Positions 9,542 through 26,881 are shown, numbered from the stretch's first letter. The stretch: 64,000 bases of DNA from Aquipseudomonas alcaligenes (GCF_900156545.1 NZ_FTNW01000005.1:459703-523702); one strand, 5' to 3'. The notes: generated by a model from the letters alone, not told the origin. A program made the numbers and translations.

Positions 9542-9570
9542 AAAAAGCCCCGCGAATGCGGGGCTTTTTT
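9542..9570. terminator. Bidirectional terminator between maeB and ponA
   Basis: A perfect 12-base stem AAAAAGCCCCGC / GCGGGGCTTTTT with a GAAT loop. T runs are present on both strands, so it can serve the convergent maeB and ponA transcripts. Confidence 0.92.
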
Positions 9571-9588
9571 GTGGCTGGGCGAAAGGCC

Positions 9589-12003
9589 TCAGAACAGGTC
9601 GATCGGTGTCGCCTCGTCAGCCGGCAGCGGGCTGCCGGGAATGCCGAGCGCCGGGTCCAGTTCGCTCATCGGAGGCGGCGAATCCTCGCTCTTGAACAGC
9701 TCGAAGTAGGCGTCGGGCGAACCGGGCGATGCCGCGCGACCGCTCAGCGGATCGACGCGCAGGCTGAGCAGGCCGGCTGGCTCGGGCGGCAGGTGGTCCG
9801 GCTTGTCCTTGAGTGCGGCGCCCATGTAGCTCATCCAGATCGGCAGGGCCACGGTGCCGCCGTACTCATGGCGGCCGAGGCTTTCCGGCTGATCGAAACC
9901 GACCCAGACGGTGGTCATGTAGTCGGCGTTGTAGCCGGAGAACCAGCTGTCCTTGGACTCGTTGGTGGTGCCGGTCTTGCCTGCCAGATCACCGCGGCCC
10001 AGCGCCAGTGCACGGCGGCCGGTACCGCGCTTGATTACGTCCTGCAGCATGCTGGTCATGATGTAGGCGGTGCGCTCGTCGATGATCTGCTCGGCCGCTA
10101 CGGGTTTCACCACTTCGGCATTCGGCTCTTCGAGCAGCAGCGAAGCGTTTTGCTCCTCGACCAGCTGCAGGCGCTCCGGTGTGCGTGGCGGGTTGGCGGT
10201 GAACAGGGTCTTGCCGTCGCGGCTTTCGATGCGCTGGATCAGATAGGGCTGGATCTTGCGTCCGCCGTTGGCGAAGACGCTCCAGCCGCCGGCGATTTCC
10301 AGCGGGGTCAGGCCGGCGGTACCCAGGGCGAGCGACAGGTTGCGCGGCAGCTCCTGCTTGTTGAAGCCGAAGGCGCTGATGTAGTCGAGCGCATAGTCGA
10401 TGCCGATCGTCTGCAGGACGCGGATCGATACCAGGTTGCGCGACTTGTACAACGCTTCGCGCAAACGGATCGGGCCGAGGAAGGTGTTGTTGTCGTTCTT
10501 CGGGCGCCAGGCTTCTTCCATGCCGGCTTCCTGGAACACGATGGGCGCATCGTTGACCAGGCTGGAAGCGGTGAAGCCGGCGTCCAGCGCCGCGCTATAG
10601 ATGAAGGGCTTGAAGCTGGAGCCCGGCTGGCGTTTGGCCTGGGCGGCACGGTTGTAGTTGCTCTGCTCGAAGGAGAAGCCACCGACCAGCGCGCGAATGG
10701 CGCCGTCCTGCGGGTCGAGCGAGACCAGTGCGCTTTGTGCGGCCGGGATCTGGCGGAACAGCAGGGCGCCGCTCTCCTTGTCCGGCTCGACGCGTACCAG
10801 GTCACCGATCTGCGCCACGTCCGCCGGCTTCTGCGGGCGTGGGCCCAGGCTGTTGGTGTTGAGGAAAGGGCGTGCCCATTTCATGCGGTCCCAGGCGACC
10901 GGCTGCTCTTCGCCGTTGCGCAGCAGGACCATGATGCCGCTCTTTTCGACCTGGGTGACGATGGCCGGTTGCAGGCCGCCGATGCTCTTGTGCTTGGCCA
11001 GTTCCTGCAGCCAGGCTTCGCGCGTCAGACCGGGCAGGCGGGTTTCGGGTCCGCGGAAGCCGTGGCGCTGATCGTAGGCGATCAGGCCCTCGTGCAGCGC
11101 GTTGCTGGCGGCGTCCTGCAATTGCGACGGCACCGTGGTGATGACGCGGAAACCTTCGGTATAGGCATCGCTGCCGTAGCGGCCGACCATCTCGGCGCGC
11201 GCCATCTCGGCGATGTAGGGGGCATTGAGCTCGATCGGCTGCACATGGTGGCGGGCGTCGATGGGCTCGGCCAGGGCAGCATCGTAGCGCGCCTTGTCGA
11301 TCGCGCCGAGCTTGTACATGCGCCCAAGGATCCAGTCGCGACGCTCCATGCTGCGCTGCGGGTTGACCAGCGGATTGTAGCGAGAGGGGGCCTTGGGCAG
11401 TCCGGCGATCATCGCCAGCTGGGCCAGGCTGAGGTCGCGGATCGACTTGCCGTAATAGACCTGTGCGGCAGCCTCGACGCCGTAGGCGCGGTTGCCCAGA
11501 TAGATCTTGTTGACGTAGAGCTCAAGGATCTCGTTTTTGCTCAGCTCGCGTTCGATTTGTAACGCCAGCAGGATTTCATTGATCTTGCGTGAGAAGCTGC
11601 GCTCATTGGTGAGGAAGAAGTTCTTCGCCACCTGCATGGTGATGGTGCTGCCGCCAGTCTGGATGTGGCCGCTCGCCAATAACTGCGTAGCAGCGCGCAC
11701 CAGGCTGGTGAAGTCGACGCCATAATGGTTGGCGAAATTGTCGTCCTCGGCGGCCAGCAGGGCCCTGATGAAGTCGGGCGGGATGTCTTCGAAGCGGATC
11801 GGCGAGCGACGCATCTCGCCGAATTCGGCGATCAGCTTGCCGTCAGTACTGTAGACGCGCAGCGGTATCTGCAGCTGGATGCTGCGCAGCGACTCGACGG
11901 AGGGGAGGCCGGGACTAAGATAGAGAAAGGCGCCGCTGAAACTGAGCACCAACCCGCAAAAAACGGCGACACAAGACCACCAGAAAAACTTCAGCAAACG
12001 CAT
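9589..12003 (-). CDS. ponA: Penicillin-binding protein 1A
   Basis: Bifunctional class A peptidoglycan synthase of the inner membrane, 804 residues. It has an N-terminal membrane anchor (residues ~5-30), a GT51 glycosyltransferase domain containing LLAAEDDNF with its catalytic Glu, an OB-like insert (about residues 310-400), and a transpeptidase domain with PGSSFKPF (SxxK serine), YKSRNL (SxN) and KTGTT. The proline-rich tail ends near the terminator. The ATG at 12003 is preferred over the adjoining TTG at 12006. It is divergent from pilM, the standard Pseudomonas arrangement. Confidence 0.96.
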   Translation of the reverse strand: MRLLKFFWWSCVAVFCGLVLSFSGAFLYLSPGLPSVESLRSIQLQIPLRVYSTDGKLIAEFGEMRRSPIRFEDIPPDFIRALLAAEDDNFANHYGVDFTSLVRAATQLLASGHIQTGGSTITMQVAKNFFLTNERSFSRKINEILLALQIERELSKNEILELYVNKIYLGNRAYGVEAAAQVYYGKSIRDLSLAQLAMIAGLPKAPSRYNPLVNPQRSMERRDWILGRMYKLGAIDKARYDAALAEPIDARHHVQPIELNAPYIAEMARAEMVGRYGSDAYTEGFRVITTVPSQLQDAASNALHEGLIAYDQRHGFRGPETRLPGLTREAWLQELAKHKSIGGLQPAIVTQVEKSGIMVLLRNGEEQPVAWDRMKWARPFLNTNSLGPRPQKPADVAQIGDLVRVEPDKESGALLFRQIPAAQSALVSLDPQDGAIRALVGGFSFEQSNYNRAAQAKRQPGSSFKPFIYSAALDAGFTASSLVNDAPIVFQEAGMEEAWRPKNDNNTFLGPIRLREALYKSRNLVSIRVLQTIGIDYALDYISAFGFNKQELPRNLSLALGTAGLTPLEIAGGWSVFANGGRKIQPYLIQRIESRDGKTLFTANPPRTPERLQLVEEQNASLLLEEPNAEVVKPVAAEQIIDERTAYIMTSMLQDVIKRGTGRRALALGRGDLAGKTGTTNESKDSWFSGYNADYMTTVWVGFDQPESLGRHEYGGTVALPIWMSYMGAALKDKPDHLPPEPAGLLSLRVDPLSGRAASPGSPDAYFELFKSEDSPPPMSELDPALGIPGSPLPADEATPIDLF

Positions 12004-12075
12004 CAAGGTTCTTGGAATTCCAGGTAAAAGAATGGGTTAAGTGTTGCGCGGTGCGAAAAGGGGAAAACTGTTCAC

Positions 12076-12081
12076 ATTATA
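12076..12081 (-). promoter_or_regulatory. Candidate -10 element for ponA
   Basis: A consensus TATAAT read on the minus strand about 73 bases before ponA. I see no convincing -35 at the expected distance. The remaining pilM/ponA gap (12004-12187) is AT-rich and must also hold the pilM promoter, which I could not assign. Confidence 0.4.
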
Positions 12082-12160
12082 AGCGGTTTTTTTGCAGGGG
12101 AGCCATTTGCGCTTCTGTCAAGACTGTTATTTAATGTGGAAAAACATAAATAGTCCGTAA

Positions 12161-13251
<1,091 letters not shown>

Positions 13252-13252
<1 letters not shown>

Positions 13253-13869
13253 TGGCGCGGATCAACTTACTTCCATGGCGGGAGCAATTGCGCGAAGAGC
13301 GCAAGCAGCGCTTCTTGGTCGCCCTGGGCGGGACGCTTGCTATTGCGGCTGGTTTGGTCTTTCTGGCAGGTCAATACCTTGACGGCGCAATTGAGCAGCA
13401 GAATGCCCGCAACGGTTTCATTAAGAAGGAAATTGCGGCCCTTGATGCTCGTATCAAGGAGATCAAGGAGCTCAAAGAACGGCGCCAGCAACTCTTGGAG
13501 CGCATGAAGATTATCCAGGACCTTCAGGGTAATCGCCCCATTATCGGACGCATATTTGATCAGTTGGTCCGCACTTTGCCGGATGGCGTCTATTTTACCG
13601 GCCTGAAACGTACCGGCCAGGTGATCGAAGTGGTCGGTGCTGCCGAGTCCAATAACCGGGTTTCCAGTCTGATGCGTAATCTGGATGCCTCTGAATGGCT
13701 GATTGCGCCCAACCTTACTGAGGTGAAGGCTGTTACGGCCGGTGCAATTGATCAGGCGAATACTTTTCAGCTTTCTGTTAGGCAGGAAACGCCCGGTGTG
13801 GAGGCGGAGTCTGAGGCGGGGGCAGGGAAGCAGAGCGCAGTGAATAATAAGGGCGGTAAAAAACCATGA
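13252..13869 (+). CDS. pilN: Type IV pilus assembly protein PilN
   Basis: Inner-membrane bitopic component of the pilus alignment complex, 205 residues. The N-terminal INLLPWREQ is the conserved PilM-binding peptide. One membrane segment (FLVALGGTLAIAAGLVFLAG, residues ~22-42) is followed by a coiled coil (EIAALDARIKEIKELKERR) and a ferredoxin-like periplasmic domain. It overlaps pilM by one base and pilO by four. Codon use is visibly AT-richer than in pilM. Confidence 0.95.
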
Positions 13870-14504
13870 GCCTTGCTGAATCTATCGCCTCTGTTAAGAA
13901 AGTCGATCTCTCAGAACTCGACGTGAACAATCTCGGCTCTTGGCCGGCTGCAGTTAAAGTCATTACTTGTGTGTTATTGCTCATCGTCGCGCTGGTGCTT
14001 GGGTATAATTTTTATCTCAAGGATCTGCAGGCGATGCTTGACAGGAGCAGAGCAGAAGAAGTCTCTCTAAAAGAGCAGTTTTCCTCCAAGGCTTTTCAGG
14101 CCGCAAACCTCGATGCCTACAAGGCGCAAATGCGGGAAATGGAAGAGTCCTTTGGCGCTTTGTTGCGCCAGCTTCCGAGCGACACCGAAGTGCCGGGGCT
14201 GCTCGAGGACATTACCCGTACAGGCCTTGGTAGCGGTCTTGAGTTTGAGGAGATCAAGCTTGAGCCCGAGGTTGCCCAGCAGTTCTATATTGAGTTGCCC
14301 ATTCAGATTGTCGTAGTTGGCGGATATCACGACTTGGCGACTTTCGTTAGCGGCGTGGCGAGTCTTCCGCGGATTGTAACCCTTCATGATTTCGAGATTG
14401 CGCCGCCCTCCGAGCAAAAGGGGGAACAGGTGAGTTCTTCTAAGTTGCGAATGAGCATCCTTGCTAAGACTTATCGCTACAACGACGAGGGGGGCAAGAA
14501 ATGA
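13866..14504 (+). CDS. pilO: Type IV pilus assembly protein PilO
   Basis: Partner of PilN in the inner-membrane alignment complex, 212 residues. It has a cytoplasmic tail, a single membrane segment at about residues 36-55 (VITCVLLLIVALVLGYNF), a coiled coil, and a periplasmic domain containing QFYIELPIQIVVVGGYHDLA, which is strongly conserved in PilO. The overlaps with pilN and pilP (both 4 bases) indicate translational coupling. Confidence 0.95.
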   Translation: MSLAESIASVKKVDLSELDVNNLGSWPAAVKVITCVLLLIVALVLGYNFYLKDLQAMLDRSRAEEVSLKEQFSSKAFQAANLDAYKAQMREMEESFGALLRQLPSDTEVPGLLEDITRTGLGSGLEFEEIKLEPEVAQQFYIELPIQIVVVGGYHDLATFVSGVASLPRIVTLHDFEIAPPSEQKGEQVSSSKLRMSILAKTYRYNDEGGKK

Positions 14505-15028
14505 AGTTGATGCGCTTGGCTTGTCTTTCTCTCTTGAGCGCTTCTCTGGCGGGGTGTTTGGGGGGGGATGATTTTTCTGATCTGCAGGCTTTTATGGATG
14601 ACGTATACAAACGTCCCCAGGGGGCTATCGAGCCGCTGCCCAAGTTTCAGCCCTACGAGGTCTTCACTTATAGCGCGGCAGCGTTGAGAAGCCCGTTCCA
14701 GCCTCCGGTCAAAATCGATCTGGCCAACCAGCAAAAGCGTTCGGCGAGTGTGAAGCCTGATGAGACTCGCATTAAGCAGTTTTTGGAAGGCTTCAATATC
14801 GAGGTTTTTGAGATGGTCGGTACTCTCGGCAGAGATGGGAGCGTTTTTGCTCTTGTGCGAGGGGCCGGGGGGGTTCATCGCGTGAAAGTGGGTGACTATT
14901 TAGGGCGAAATCACGGCCGTGTCGTCGCTATCGATGAGGCCAAGATTGAAGTTGTTGAAATAGTTCCGGATGGCGAGGGCGGCTGGCTGGAGCGTCCTCG
15001 TAGTCTTACTCTCAGTGAGCGCACTTAG
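14501..15028 (+). CDS. pilP: Type IV pilus lipoprotein PilP
   Basis: Periplasmic lipoprotein, 175 residues, that bridges the PilN/PilO complex to the PilQ secretin. The signal peptide ends in the lipobox LAGC (Cys19). A disordered stretch that binds PilN/PilO is followed by the small beta domain (FEMVGTLGRDGSVFALVR and HRVKVGDYLGRNHGRV) that contacts PilQ N0. The lipobox region contains a run of eight G (14560-14567) and a second run of seven G occurs at 14867-14873, both in codons for glycine. Confidence 0.95.
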   Translation: MKLMRLACLSLLSASLAGCLGGDDFSDLQAFMDDVYKRPQGAIEPLPKFQPYEVFTYSAAALRSPFQPPVKIDLANQQKRSASVKPDETRIKQFLEGFNIEVFEMVGTLGRDGSVFALVRGAGGVHRVKVGDYLGRNHGRVVAIDEAKIEVVEIVPDGEGGWLERPRSLTLSERT

Positions 15029-15041
15029 TTGCGGAGTTCAT

Positions 15042-17192
15042 ATGAAGAATAATATTGCGTCTGCCAAACGGAGCAAGTTAATGATCGGCATGCTTTCTCG
15101 CCTTGGGGTTTCCCTCGTCCTTGCTTCGCTCGCGCCAACCCTTCTGGCAGCTGAGTTGCAGAAGCTCGATGTGGCCGCGTTGCCTGGCGACAAGATCGAG
15201 TTGAAGTTGTCTTTTGATCAGCCAGTTTCCAGCCCTCGTGGTTATACCATTGAACAACCGGCGCGAATTGCTTTGGATCTTCCAGGTGTTTCCAATGGTC
15301 TGGGGGTAAAGAATCGTGAGCTGGGTGTTGGTAACGCGCGCAGTGTGACGGTAGTCGAGGCCAAGGATCGAACCAGGTTGATTGTCAACCTGACTACGCT
15401 GGTTCCCTACAGCACTCGTGCCGAAGGTAACAATCTCTACCTGCTGGTAGGTGATGCTGCGGTGCGCTCCGATACCGTCGCCTCGTCGCCCGTGGCTGCT
15501 AAGCCTCTGGCCGCTGCGCCGGCTGGTCGTGCTATTCGCGGAATTGATTTTCAGCGGGGCGAGCAGGGTGAGGGTAACGTTGTTATCGAACTTTCAGACC
15601 CCTCCGTGAACCCCGATATTCAGGAGCAGGGTGGTAAAATTCGCCTGAATTTCTCCAAGACCCAGCTGCCAGAGAACTTGCGAGTTCGTCTGGATGTGAA
15701 GGACTTTGCGACGCCGGTGCAGTTCGTGAGTGCTTCGGATCAGGATGGGCTATCAACTATCTCCATTGAGCCTGTTGGGTTCTATGATTATCTGGCGTTC
15801 CAGGCGGACAACAAGCTGACTATCAGTGTCAAGCCGCTAAGTCAGGATGATGTTGAGAAACGCAAGAAGGAGCGTTTTGCCTACAGTGGTGAAAAGCTCT
15901 CTCTCAACTTCCAGGACATTGATGTTCGCTCGGTTCTGCAGCTAATTGCGGACTTCACTGATTTGAACCTGGTTGCCAGTGACACGGTGCAGGGCAACAT
16001 CACGCTGCGTCTGCAGAACGTACCTTGGGATCAGGCTCTCGATCTGGTGCTGAAAACCCGGGGACTTGACAAGCGTAAGGTTGGCAACGTTCTGCTGATT
16101 GCCCCTGCTGATGAGATTGCTGCCAGAGAGCGCCAGGAGCTTGAGGCACAGAATCAGATTGCGGAACTTGCGCCTTTGCGCCGTGAGCTGATTCAGGTCA
16201 ACTATGCCAAAGCTGCGGATATTGCCACTCTGTTCCAGTCGGTTGCTGCGACTGAAGGTGGCGAAGCCGGTGAGCGCGGCACTGTCACTGTGGACGACAG
16301 AACCAATAGCATCATTGCCTATCAGACGCAGGATCGCTTGGATGAGCTGCGTCGAATTGTGGCTCAGCTGGATATTCCTGTGCGCCAGGTAATGATTGAG
16401 GCGCGCATCGTCGAGGCCAACGTCGGCTATGAGAAGGATATCGGTGTGCGTTGGGGCGGGACAATCAGTAATGGCAAGTGGTCGACCTACGGTAAGGATG
16501 GTGCCCAAGGTATCAAGGATGAAGATGGTTTCTCGTGCGGGCCCTTTGCCGGGCAATGTACCTTCCCGACCGTAAAGAACGGTGATGCACAGCTTCCAGT
16601 TCCTTTCGTTGATATGGGGGCTACTGACGCCAGCTCTGGTATCGGTATCGGTTTTCTTACTGACAATGTGCTGCTGGATTTGCAGTTGAGCGCAATGGAG
16701 GCCAGCGGTAATGGCGAGATCATTTCCCAGCCTAAGGTTGTTACTTCTGACAAGGAAACTGCAAAAATCCTGAAAGGTGCGGAGATTCCTTATCAGGAAG
16801 CCAGTTCCAGTGGTGCGACTACTATTTCCTTTAAAGAGGCCGCGCTCTCTCTGGAGGTGACTCCGCAGATCACGCCGGACAACCGCATCATCATGGAAGT
16901 CAAGGTTAATAAAGACGAGCCTGACTATGACCGCGAGGTCAATGGTGTTCCACCTATCAACAAGAATGAGGTCAATGCCAAAATTCTCGTGGAAGATGGT
17001 GAGACCATCGTGATCGGTGGCGTGTTCTCCAACACTCAGTCCAAGGTCGTTGAGAAAGTCCCGCTACTGGGGGATGTGCCGTTTATCGGTCGTCTGTTCC
17101 GTCGTGATGCGGTAAGGGATCAGAAGAACGAACTGCTGGTCTTCATTACTCCGCGGATCATGAACAACCAGTCAATAGCGGTAAGCAACTGA
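15042..17192 (+). CDS. pilQ: Type IV pilus secretin PilQ
   Basis: Outer-membrane secretin through which the pilus fibre leaves the cell, 716 residues. After the signal peptide (cleavage near LLAAELQ) come two AMIN domains that bind peptidoglycan, an N0/STN domain ([20 protein letters not shown]), an N1 domain, and the secretin core ending in [15 protein letters not shown] and [10 protein letters not shown]. The ATG at 15042 lies 13 bases after the pilP stop; the frame extends upstream into pilP but that is not coding. It ends 2 bases before the aroK start. Confidence 0.97.
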   Translation: MKNNIASAKRSKLMIGMLSRLGVSLVLASLAPTLLAAELQKLDVAALPGDKIELKLSFDQPVSSPRGYTIEQPARIALDLPGVSNGLGVKNRELGVGNARSVTVVEAKDRTRLIVNLTTLVPYSTRAEGNNLYLLVGDAAVRSDTVASSPVAAKPLAAAPAGRAIRGIDFQRGEQGEGNVVIELSDPSVNPDIQEQGGKIRLNFSKTQLPENLRVRLDVKDFATPVQFVSASDQDGLSTISIEPVGFYDYLAFQADNKLTISVKPLSQDDVEKRKKERFAYSGEKLSLNFQDIDVRSVLQLIADFTDLNLVASDTVQGNITLRLQNVPWDQALDLVLKTRGLDKRKVGNVLLIAPADEIAARERQELEAQNQIAELAPLRRELIQVNYAKAADIATLFQSVAATEGGEAGERGTVTVDDRTNSIIAYQTQDRLDELRRIVAQLDIPVRQVMIEARIVEANVGYEKDIGVRWGGTISNGKWSTYGKDGAQGIKDEDGFSCGPFAGQCTFPTVKNGDAQLPVPFVDMGATDASSGIGIGFLTDNVLLDLQLSAMEASGNGEIISQPKVVTSDKETAKILKGAEIPYQEASSSGATTISFKEAALSLEVTPQITPDNRIIMEVKVNKDEPDYDREVNGVPPINKNEVNAKILVEDGETIVIGGVFSNTQSKVVEKVPLLGDVPFIGRLFRRDAVRDQKNELLVFITPRIMNNQSIAVSN

Positions 17193-17194
17193 TA

Positions 17195-17713
17195 GTGCAG
17201 AACGTGATCCTGGTAGGCCCGATGGGGGCTGGTAAGAGCACCATCGGGCGGTTGTTGGCCAAAGAGCTGAGGCTGCACTTCAAGGATTCAGACAAGGAGA
17301 TCGAGCAGCGAACCGGTGCCGATATCCCCTGGATCTTTGATGTGGAGGGTGAGCAGGGTTTCCGCGAGCGCGAGCAATCGATGGTCGTGGAGCTCTGCGA
17401 GCTTGATGGCGTGGTGATTGCCACGGGTGGTGGCGTGGTGCTGCGGCCCGAGAATCGCCAGGCCCTGCGTGCCGGGGGGCGGGTGGTGTACCTGCATGCC
17501 TCTGTCGAGCAGCAGCTGGAGCGCACTTCCCGGGATCGTAACCGTCCGCTGTTGCGCAATGCCGAGCCTGGCAAGGTGCTGCGCAACCTGATGGAGATTC
17601 GCGATCCTCTCTACCGTGAGATCGCCGATATCATCATCGAGACGGATGAGCGCCCGCCGCGGCTGGTCGTGCAAGAAATCGTCGATCGCCTCAAGGCGTT
17701 GCCTCCCCGTTAA
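17195..17713 (+). CDS. aroK: Shikimate kinase
   Basis: Phosphorylates shikimate at O3 in aromatic amino acid synthesis. The 172-residue P-loop kinase has Walker [10 protein letters not shown], the shikimate-binding [14 protein letters not shown] region, [10 protein letters not shown] and the lid RDRNRPLL. It begins with GTG at 17195, 2 bases after pilQ, and is followed by aroB, the usual Gammaproteobacterial pairing. Confidence 0.96.
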   Translation: MQNVILVGPMGAGKSTIGRLLAKELRLHFKDSDKEIEQRTGADIPWIFDVEGEQGFREREQSMVVELCELDGVVIATGGGVVLRPENRQALRAGGRVVYLHASVEQQLERTSRDRNRPLLRNAEPGKVLRNLMEIRDPLYREIADIIIETDERPPRLVVQEIVDRLKALPPR

Positions 17714-17762
17714 AGACCGGGTCCATCTGCGTTATCCTACGCCCTTTATGTTCGGGGGCTTC

Positions 17763-18866
17763 ATGCAGACTCTTACCGTCGATCTTGGCGACCGCAGCTA
17801 TCCCATTTACATCGGCGAGGGGCTGCTGGTTCGTCCAGAGTTGTTCAAGTCGCACCTTGCCGGTCGGCAGGTGGCTATCGTCACCAATGAGACCGTTGCG
17901 CCTCTCTATCTGGATCTGGTGAAACAATCGCTGTCGGGGCAGGACATTGCAACTGTGGTTCTGCCAGATGGCGAGGTATTCAAGACCTGGGAAACGCTGC
18001 AGTTGATCTTCGACGGTCTGCTGCAGGCTCGTCATGATCGCAAGACCACCATCATCGCCCTCGGTGGTGGCGTGGTGGGTGATATGGCGGGTTTCGCTGC
18101 GGCCTGTTACCAGCGGGGCGTCGATTTCATTCAGGTCCCTACCACGCTGCTGTCTCAGGTGGATTCGTCGGTAGGCGGCAAGACCGGCATTAACCACCCG
18201 CTTGGCAAGAACATGGTCGGAGCCTTCTACCAGCCCAACGCGGTGATCATCGACACGACCGTGCTGAATACCCTTCCAGCCAAGGAGTTGTCGGCGGGTT
18301 TGGCCGAGGTGATCAAGTACGGCCTGATCTGTGATCTGCAGTTCCTCGGCTGGCTGGAGGAGCATGTCGAGTCTCTGCGTGAACTCCAGCCTGCCGCCCT
18401 GATCGAAGCCATCCAGCGCTCCTGTGCCGCCAAGGCGCGTGTGGTGGGGGCTGATGAACGCGAGTCCGGGCTGCGCGCCATCCTTAACCTGGGGCATACC
18501 TTTGGCCATGCCATCGAGACGCACATGGGCTACGGCGAATGGCTGCACGGCGAGGCGGTGGCGGCCGGTACGGTCATGGCGCTGGAAATGTCGTCGCGTC
18601 TGGGTTGGATCTCTGCCGCTGAGCGTGACCGTGGCATCCGCCTGCTGGTGCGCGCCGGGCTGCCGGTGGTGCCGCCTGCCGAAATGCGTCCCGAGGATTT
18701 TATCGAGCATATGGCGGTCGACAAAAAGGTGCTCGATGGCCGCCTGCGGCTGGTGTTGCTGAAAGGCCTCGGTGAGGCCGTGATTACCGATGACTTCCCG
18801 CGGGAAGTCCTGGATGCCACGCTGCGTGCCGATTATCGCGCGTTGCTGGCTCAGCTTGGAGAATAA
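17763..18866 (+). CDS. aroB: 3-dehydroquinate synthase
   Basis: Second shikimate-pathway enzyme; it converts DAHP to 3-dehydroquinate using NAD and a divalent metal. The 367 residues include [20 protein letters not shown] (NAD and substrate loop), [17 protein letters not shown], and the metal ligands Glu in AEVIKYG, His in [11 protein letters not shown] and the following WLHGEAV. The ATG at 17763 is chosen by family length; the open frame upstream runs into aroK. Confidence 0.97.
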   Translation: MQTLTVDLGDRSYPIYIGEGLLVRPELFKSHLAGRQVAIVTNETVAPLYLDLVKQSLSGQDIATVVLPDGEVFKTWETLQLIFDGLLQARHDRKTTIIALGGGVVGDMAGFAAACYQRGVDFIQVPTTLLSQVDSSVGGKTGINHPLGKNMVGAFYQPNAVIIDTTVLNTLPAKELSAGLAEVIKYGLICDLQFLGWLEEHVESLRELQPAALIEAIQRSCAAKARVVGADERESGLRAILNLGHTFGHAIETHMGYGEWLHGEAVAAGTVMALEMSSRLGWISAAERDRGIRLLVRAGLPVVPPAEMRPEDFIEHMAVDKKVLDGRLRLVLLKGLGEAVITDDFPREVLDATLRADYRALLAQLGE

Positions 18867-18875
18867 GAGAGCTAC

Positions 18876-20525
18876 ATGAGCAGTCTGCACGCCGACGAGG
18901 CCTTTCTCGCGCACTACCAGTTCAGTCATGACCCCTTCGCTGCGCGGGTGCCAGGCTTCCGTTTCTTTCCTGCCCAGCGCAAGTCTGTGCTGGGCCAGCT
19001 CCATCATCTGGCTCGCTACAGTCAGCTGCTGCTGGTGGTGACCGGGCCGCATGGCAGCGGCAAGACGCTGCTGCGCCAGGCGCTGGTGGCCAGCACCAAC
19101 AAGCAGTCGGTGCAGTCGGTGGTGATTTCCGCGCGCGGCGCCGGTGATGTCGGTGGCGTGCTGCGCCAGGTGGCCCAGGGGTTGGGCATGCAGCAGATGG
19201 ATGTGCGCAGCATTCTGGCGCAGGTGTCCCAGCTGGCGCTGACTGGGCAGGAGGTGTATCTGCTGGTCGACGATGCCGAGCAGTTGGCTGATGCTGCGCT
19301 CGATGCGCTGTTCACGCTGGCGGCTGGCAATGCCGATGGTCGTCCGCACGTTTTCCTGTTTGCCGAGAGCGATATCCTGCCGCGGCTGGAGCTTTTGGCC
19401 GATGGCGAGGAGCGTTTCCATGTCATTGAGCTGCTGCCCTACAGCGAAGACGAGACTCGCGAGTATCTTGCTCAGCGACTCGACGGTGCGGGTCAGGGTA
19501 TTGATCTGCTGAGCGATGATCAGGTCACTGACATCCATCTGAGCTCTGGTGGCTGGCCTGGCGCGATCAATCAGGCGGCGCGCGAGGTGTTGGTCGAGGC
19601 CATGCTGGCCAGTCGCGCCAGTGGCGCGGCGGCGGCTCGTGGAGGTCTGCCGAAGAAGCATCTGCTCGCGGTCGCGGTTGTCGCGGTTGCGCTGGGGGCG
19701 GCGTGGCTGATGCAGGGGCGTACGGAAAGTACGCCGCCCATGGTGACCGAGAAGCCGATCGAGCTGGTGCCGCAAGGCGCTGTTCCTGCTCCAGCCGAAC
19801 CCGGTAAGCCCGTGGCGCAGGCTGCGGTGCCGGGGCAGGGGGCTGCCGTTGAGTTCAGTGGCACCAGTCAGCCGTTGCCGTTGCCGTTGGTGGGCGAGGC
19901 GCAGCCGGTGATTCGCGAGCCGTTGGCGCAGGCCTCCGGCATGCAGGAAGGTGAGGAGGGCGGTGTTGCCGAAACGCAGGCGCCGGTGCAGGCGGTTGCA
20001 CCGTCTGCGCCCGTGGTAACTCCGGTTCCGGTCAGTGCGCCCGTGGTGCCGACCGTGGCCAGTGCGCCGCTGGCGCAAGCGGTTGCGCCCAAACCTGTGC
20101 CCGTTCAGACGCCGGCGCAACCCGTTGCTGCGGCCAAGCCGGTGGTGGCTGCCCCGGCGCCGAAACCAGCGGTGCCCAAGCCGGCCGCGCCCGTGGCCAA
20201 GCCCGTTCCTGCTGTTGCCAGTGTGGCTCCGGCACCTGGCGGCGAGTGGTATGCCAGTCGTCCCGCGGGCAACTATGCCCTGCAAATCCTGGGCACTCGC
20301 TCGGAGAGCAGCGCCAAGGCCTTCGTCAGCAAGAATGGTGGCGAGTACCGCTACTTCAAGAAGTTGCACCAGGGGCAACCGCTTTACGTGGTGACCTATG
20401 GTCAGTTCTCCAGTCGCGCTGCCGCTCAGGCGGCCATCAAGTCGCTGCCGGCCGCCGTTCAGGCTGGCAAGCCCTGGCCGCGCAGCTTCGCCAGCATCCA
20501 GCAGGAGGCGGTGCGCGCCCGCTAA
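18876..20525 (+). CDS. DamX-like AAA ATPase with C-terminal SPOR domain
   Basis: A 549-residue membrane protein with a cytoplasmic ExeA/MshM-like AAA module (Walker A TGPHGSGKTLL near residue 50, Walker B YLLVDDAEQL), a transmembrane segment near residues 265-285 (LLAVAVVAVALGAAWLMQ), a long Pro/Ala/Val-rich periplasmic linker and a terminal SPOR domain (YALQILGTRSESSAKAF). Its place between aroB and gltB matches DamX-type cell-division proteins in Gammaproteobacteria, although this form keeps an ATPase domain that enterobacterial DamX does not use. Septal localisation is inferred from the SPOR domain. Confidence 0.85.
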   Translation: MSSLHADEAFLAHYQFSHDPFAARVPGFRFFPAQRKSVLGQLHHLARYSQLLLVVTGPHGSGKTLLRQALVASTNKQSVQSVVISARGAGDVGGVLRQVAQGLGMQQMDVRSILAQVSQLALTGQEVYLLVDDAEQLADAALDALFTLAAGNADGRPHVFLFAESDILPRLELLADGEERFHVIELLPYSEDETREYLAQRLDGAGQGIDLLSDDQVTDIHLSSGGWPGAINQAAREVLVEAMLASRASGAAAARGGLPKKHLLAVAVVAVALGAAWLMQGRTESTPPMVTEKPIELVPQGAVPAPAEPGKPVAQAAVPGQGAAVEFSGTSQPLPLPLVGEAQPVIREPLAQASGMQEGEEGGVAETQAPVQAVAPSAPVVTPVPVSAPVVPTVASAPLAQAVAPKPVPVQTPAQPVAAAKPVVAAPAPKPAVPKPAAPVAKPVPAVASVAPAPGGEWYASRPAGNYALQILGTRSESSAKAFVSKNGGEYRYFKKLHQGQPLYVVTYGQFSSRAAAQAAIKSLPAAVQAGKPWPRSFASIQQEAVRAR

Positions 20526-20624
20526 GAGGCGCGTGAATCGCCTTCCAATTGGTGACCGGTGGGTCCTAGCACGGGCCTCCGGTCGCCGCCTTTCGTGCAA
20601 GCGACAGAAGTTTTCATTTGGCCG

Positions 20625-20663
20625 TCACAAAAATTTGTGAGGGCCAGGGTCGCTATGTAAAAT
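20625..20663 (+). promoter_or_regulatory. gltB promoter with palindrome over the -35
   Basis: TTGTGA (20635-20640) and TAAAAT (20658-20663) with a 17-base spacer form a good sigma70 promoter 110 bases before gltB. A perfect inverted repeat TCACAAA-AA-TTTGTGA (20625-20640) overlaps the -35 and is a candidate operator. I see no other signal in the 20526-20772 gap. Confidence 0.55.
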
Positions 20664-20772
20664 GACCCCCCTTTGCCTGCGCCAAGCTGGGGCACAGCCC
20701 TGCGCGGCCGGCAGCTAGGTCGATGAATTAGAAAGCAATTTGCCTCCACGAGGCAGCCTGGTGAGAGTGTCT

Positions 20773-25218
<4,446 letters not shown>

Positions 25219-25240
25219 CGCGCCTGAAGTGGTTTGATGA

Positions 25241-26668
<1,428 letters not shown>

Positions 26669-26696
26669 TCGCCTGGGACAAATCGTCGCGATAGAC

Positions 26697-26724
26697 AAAA
26701 GGCACGGCACTCGCCGTGCCTTTT
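26697..26724 (+). terminator. Intrinsic terminator after gltD
   Basis: AAAAGGCACGGC / GCCGTGCCTTTT with an ACTC loop and further T residues. The rest of the gltD-hemE gap (26725-26881) shows nothing I can name. Confidence 0.9.
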
Positions 26725-26881
26725 GTTTTCTGGTCTGCGAAAATGCCCGCACTTTTTCTGCGCCAAGGCGCGCGGGTGCCTGTGATCCAGGGGCCCGCCC
26801 GGAGGAAGGGGGTCGCCGCCGAGCGGCCATCGCATACTCCCGCCGCAACGCTTCCCTGCCGATTTTCCAGGAACCCTGCCG

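Noticed and set aside
17691..20600. A 969-codon antisense frame over aroB and the DamX-like gene
   Set aside because: Arg/His/Gln-rich shadow of two well-supported genes; no ribosome-binding site.
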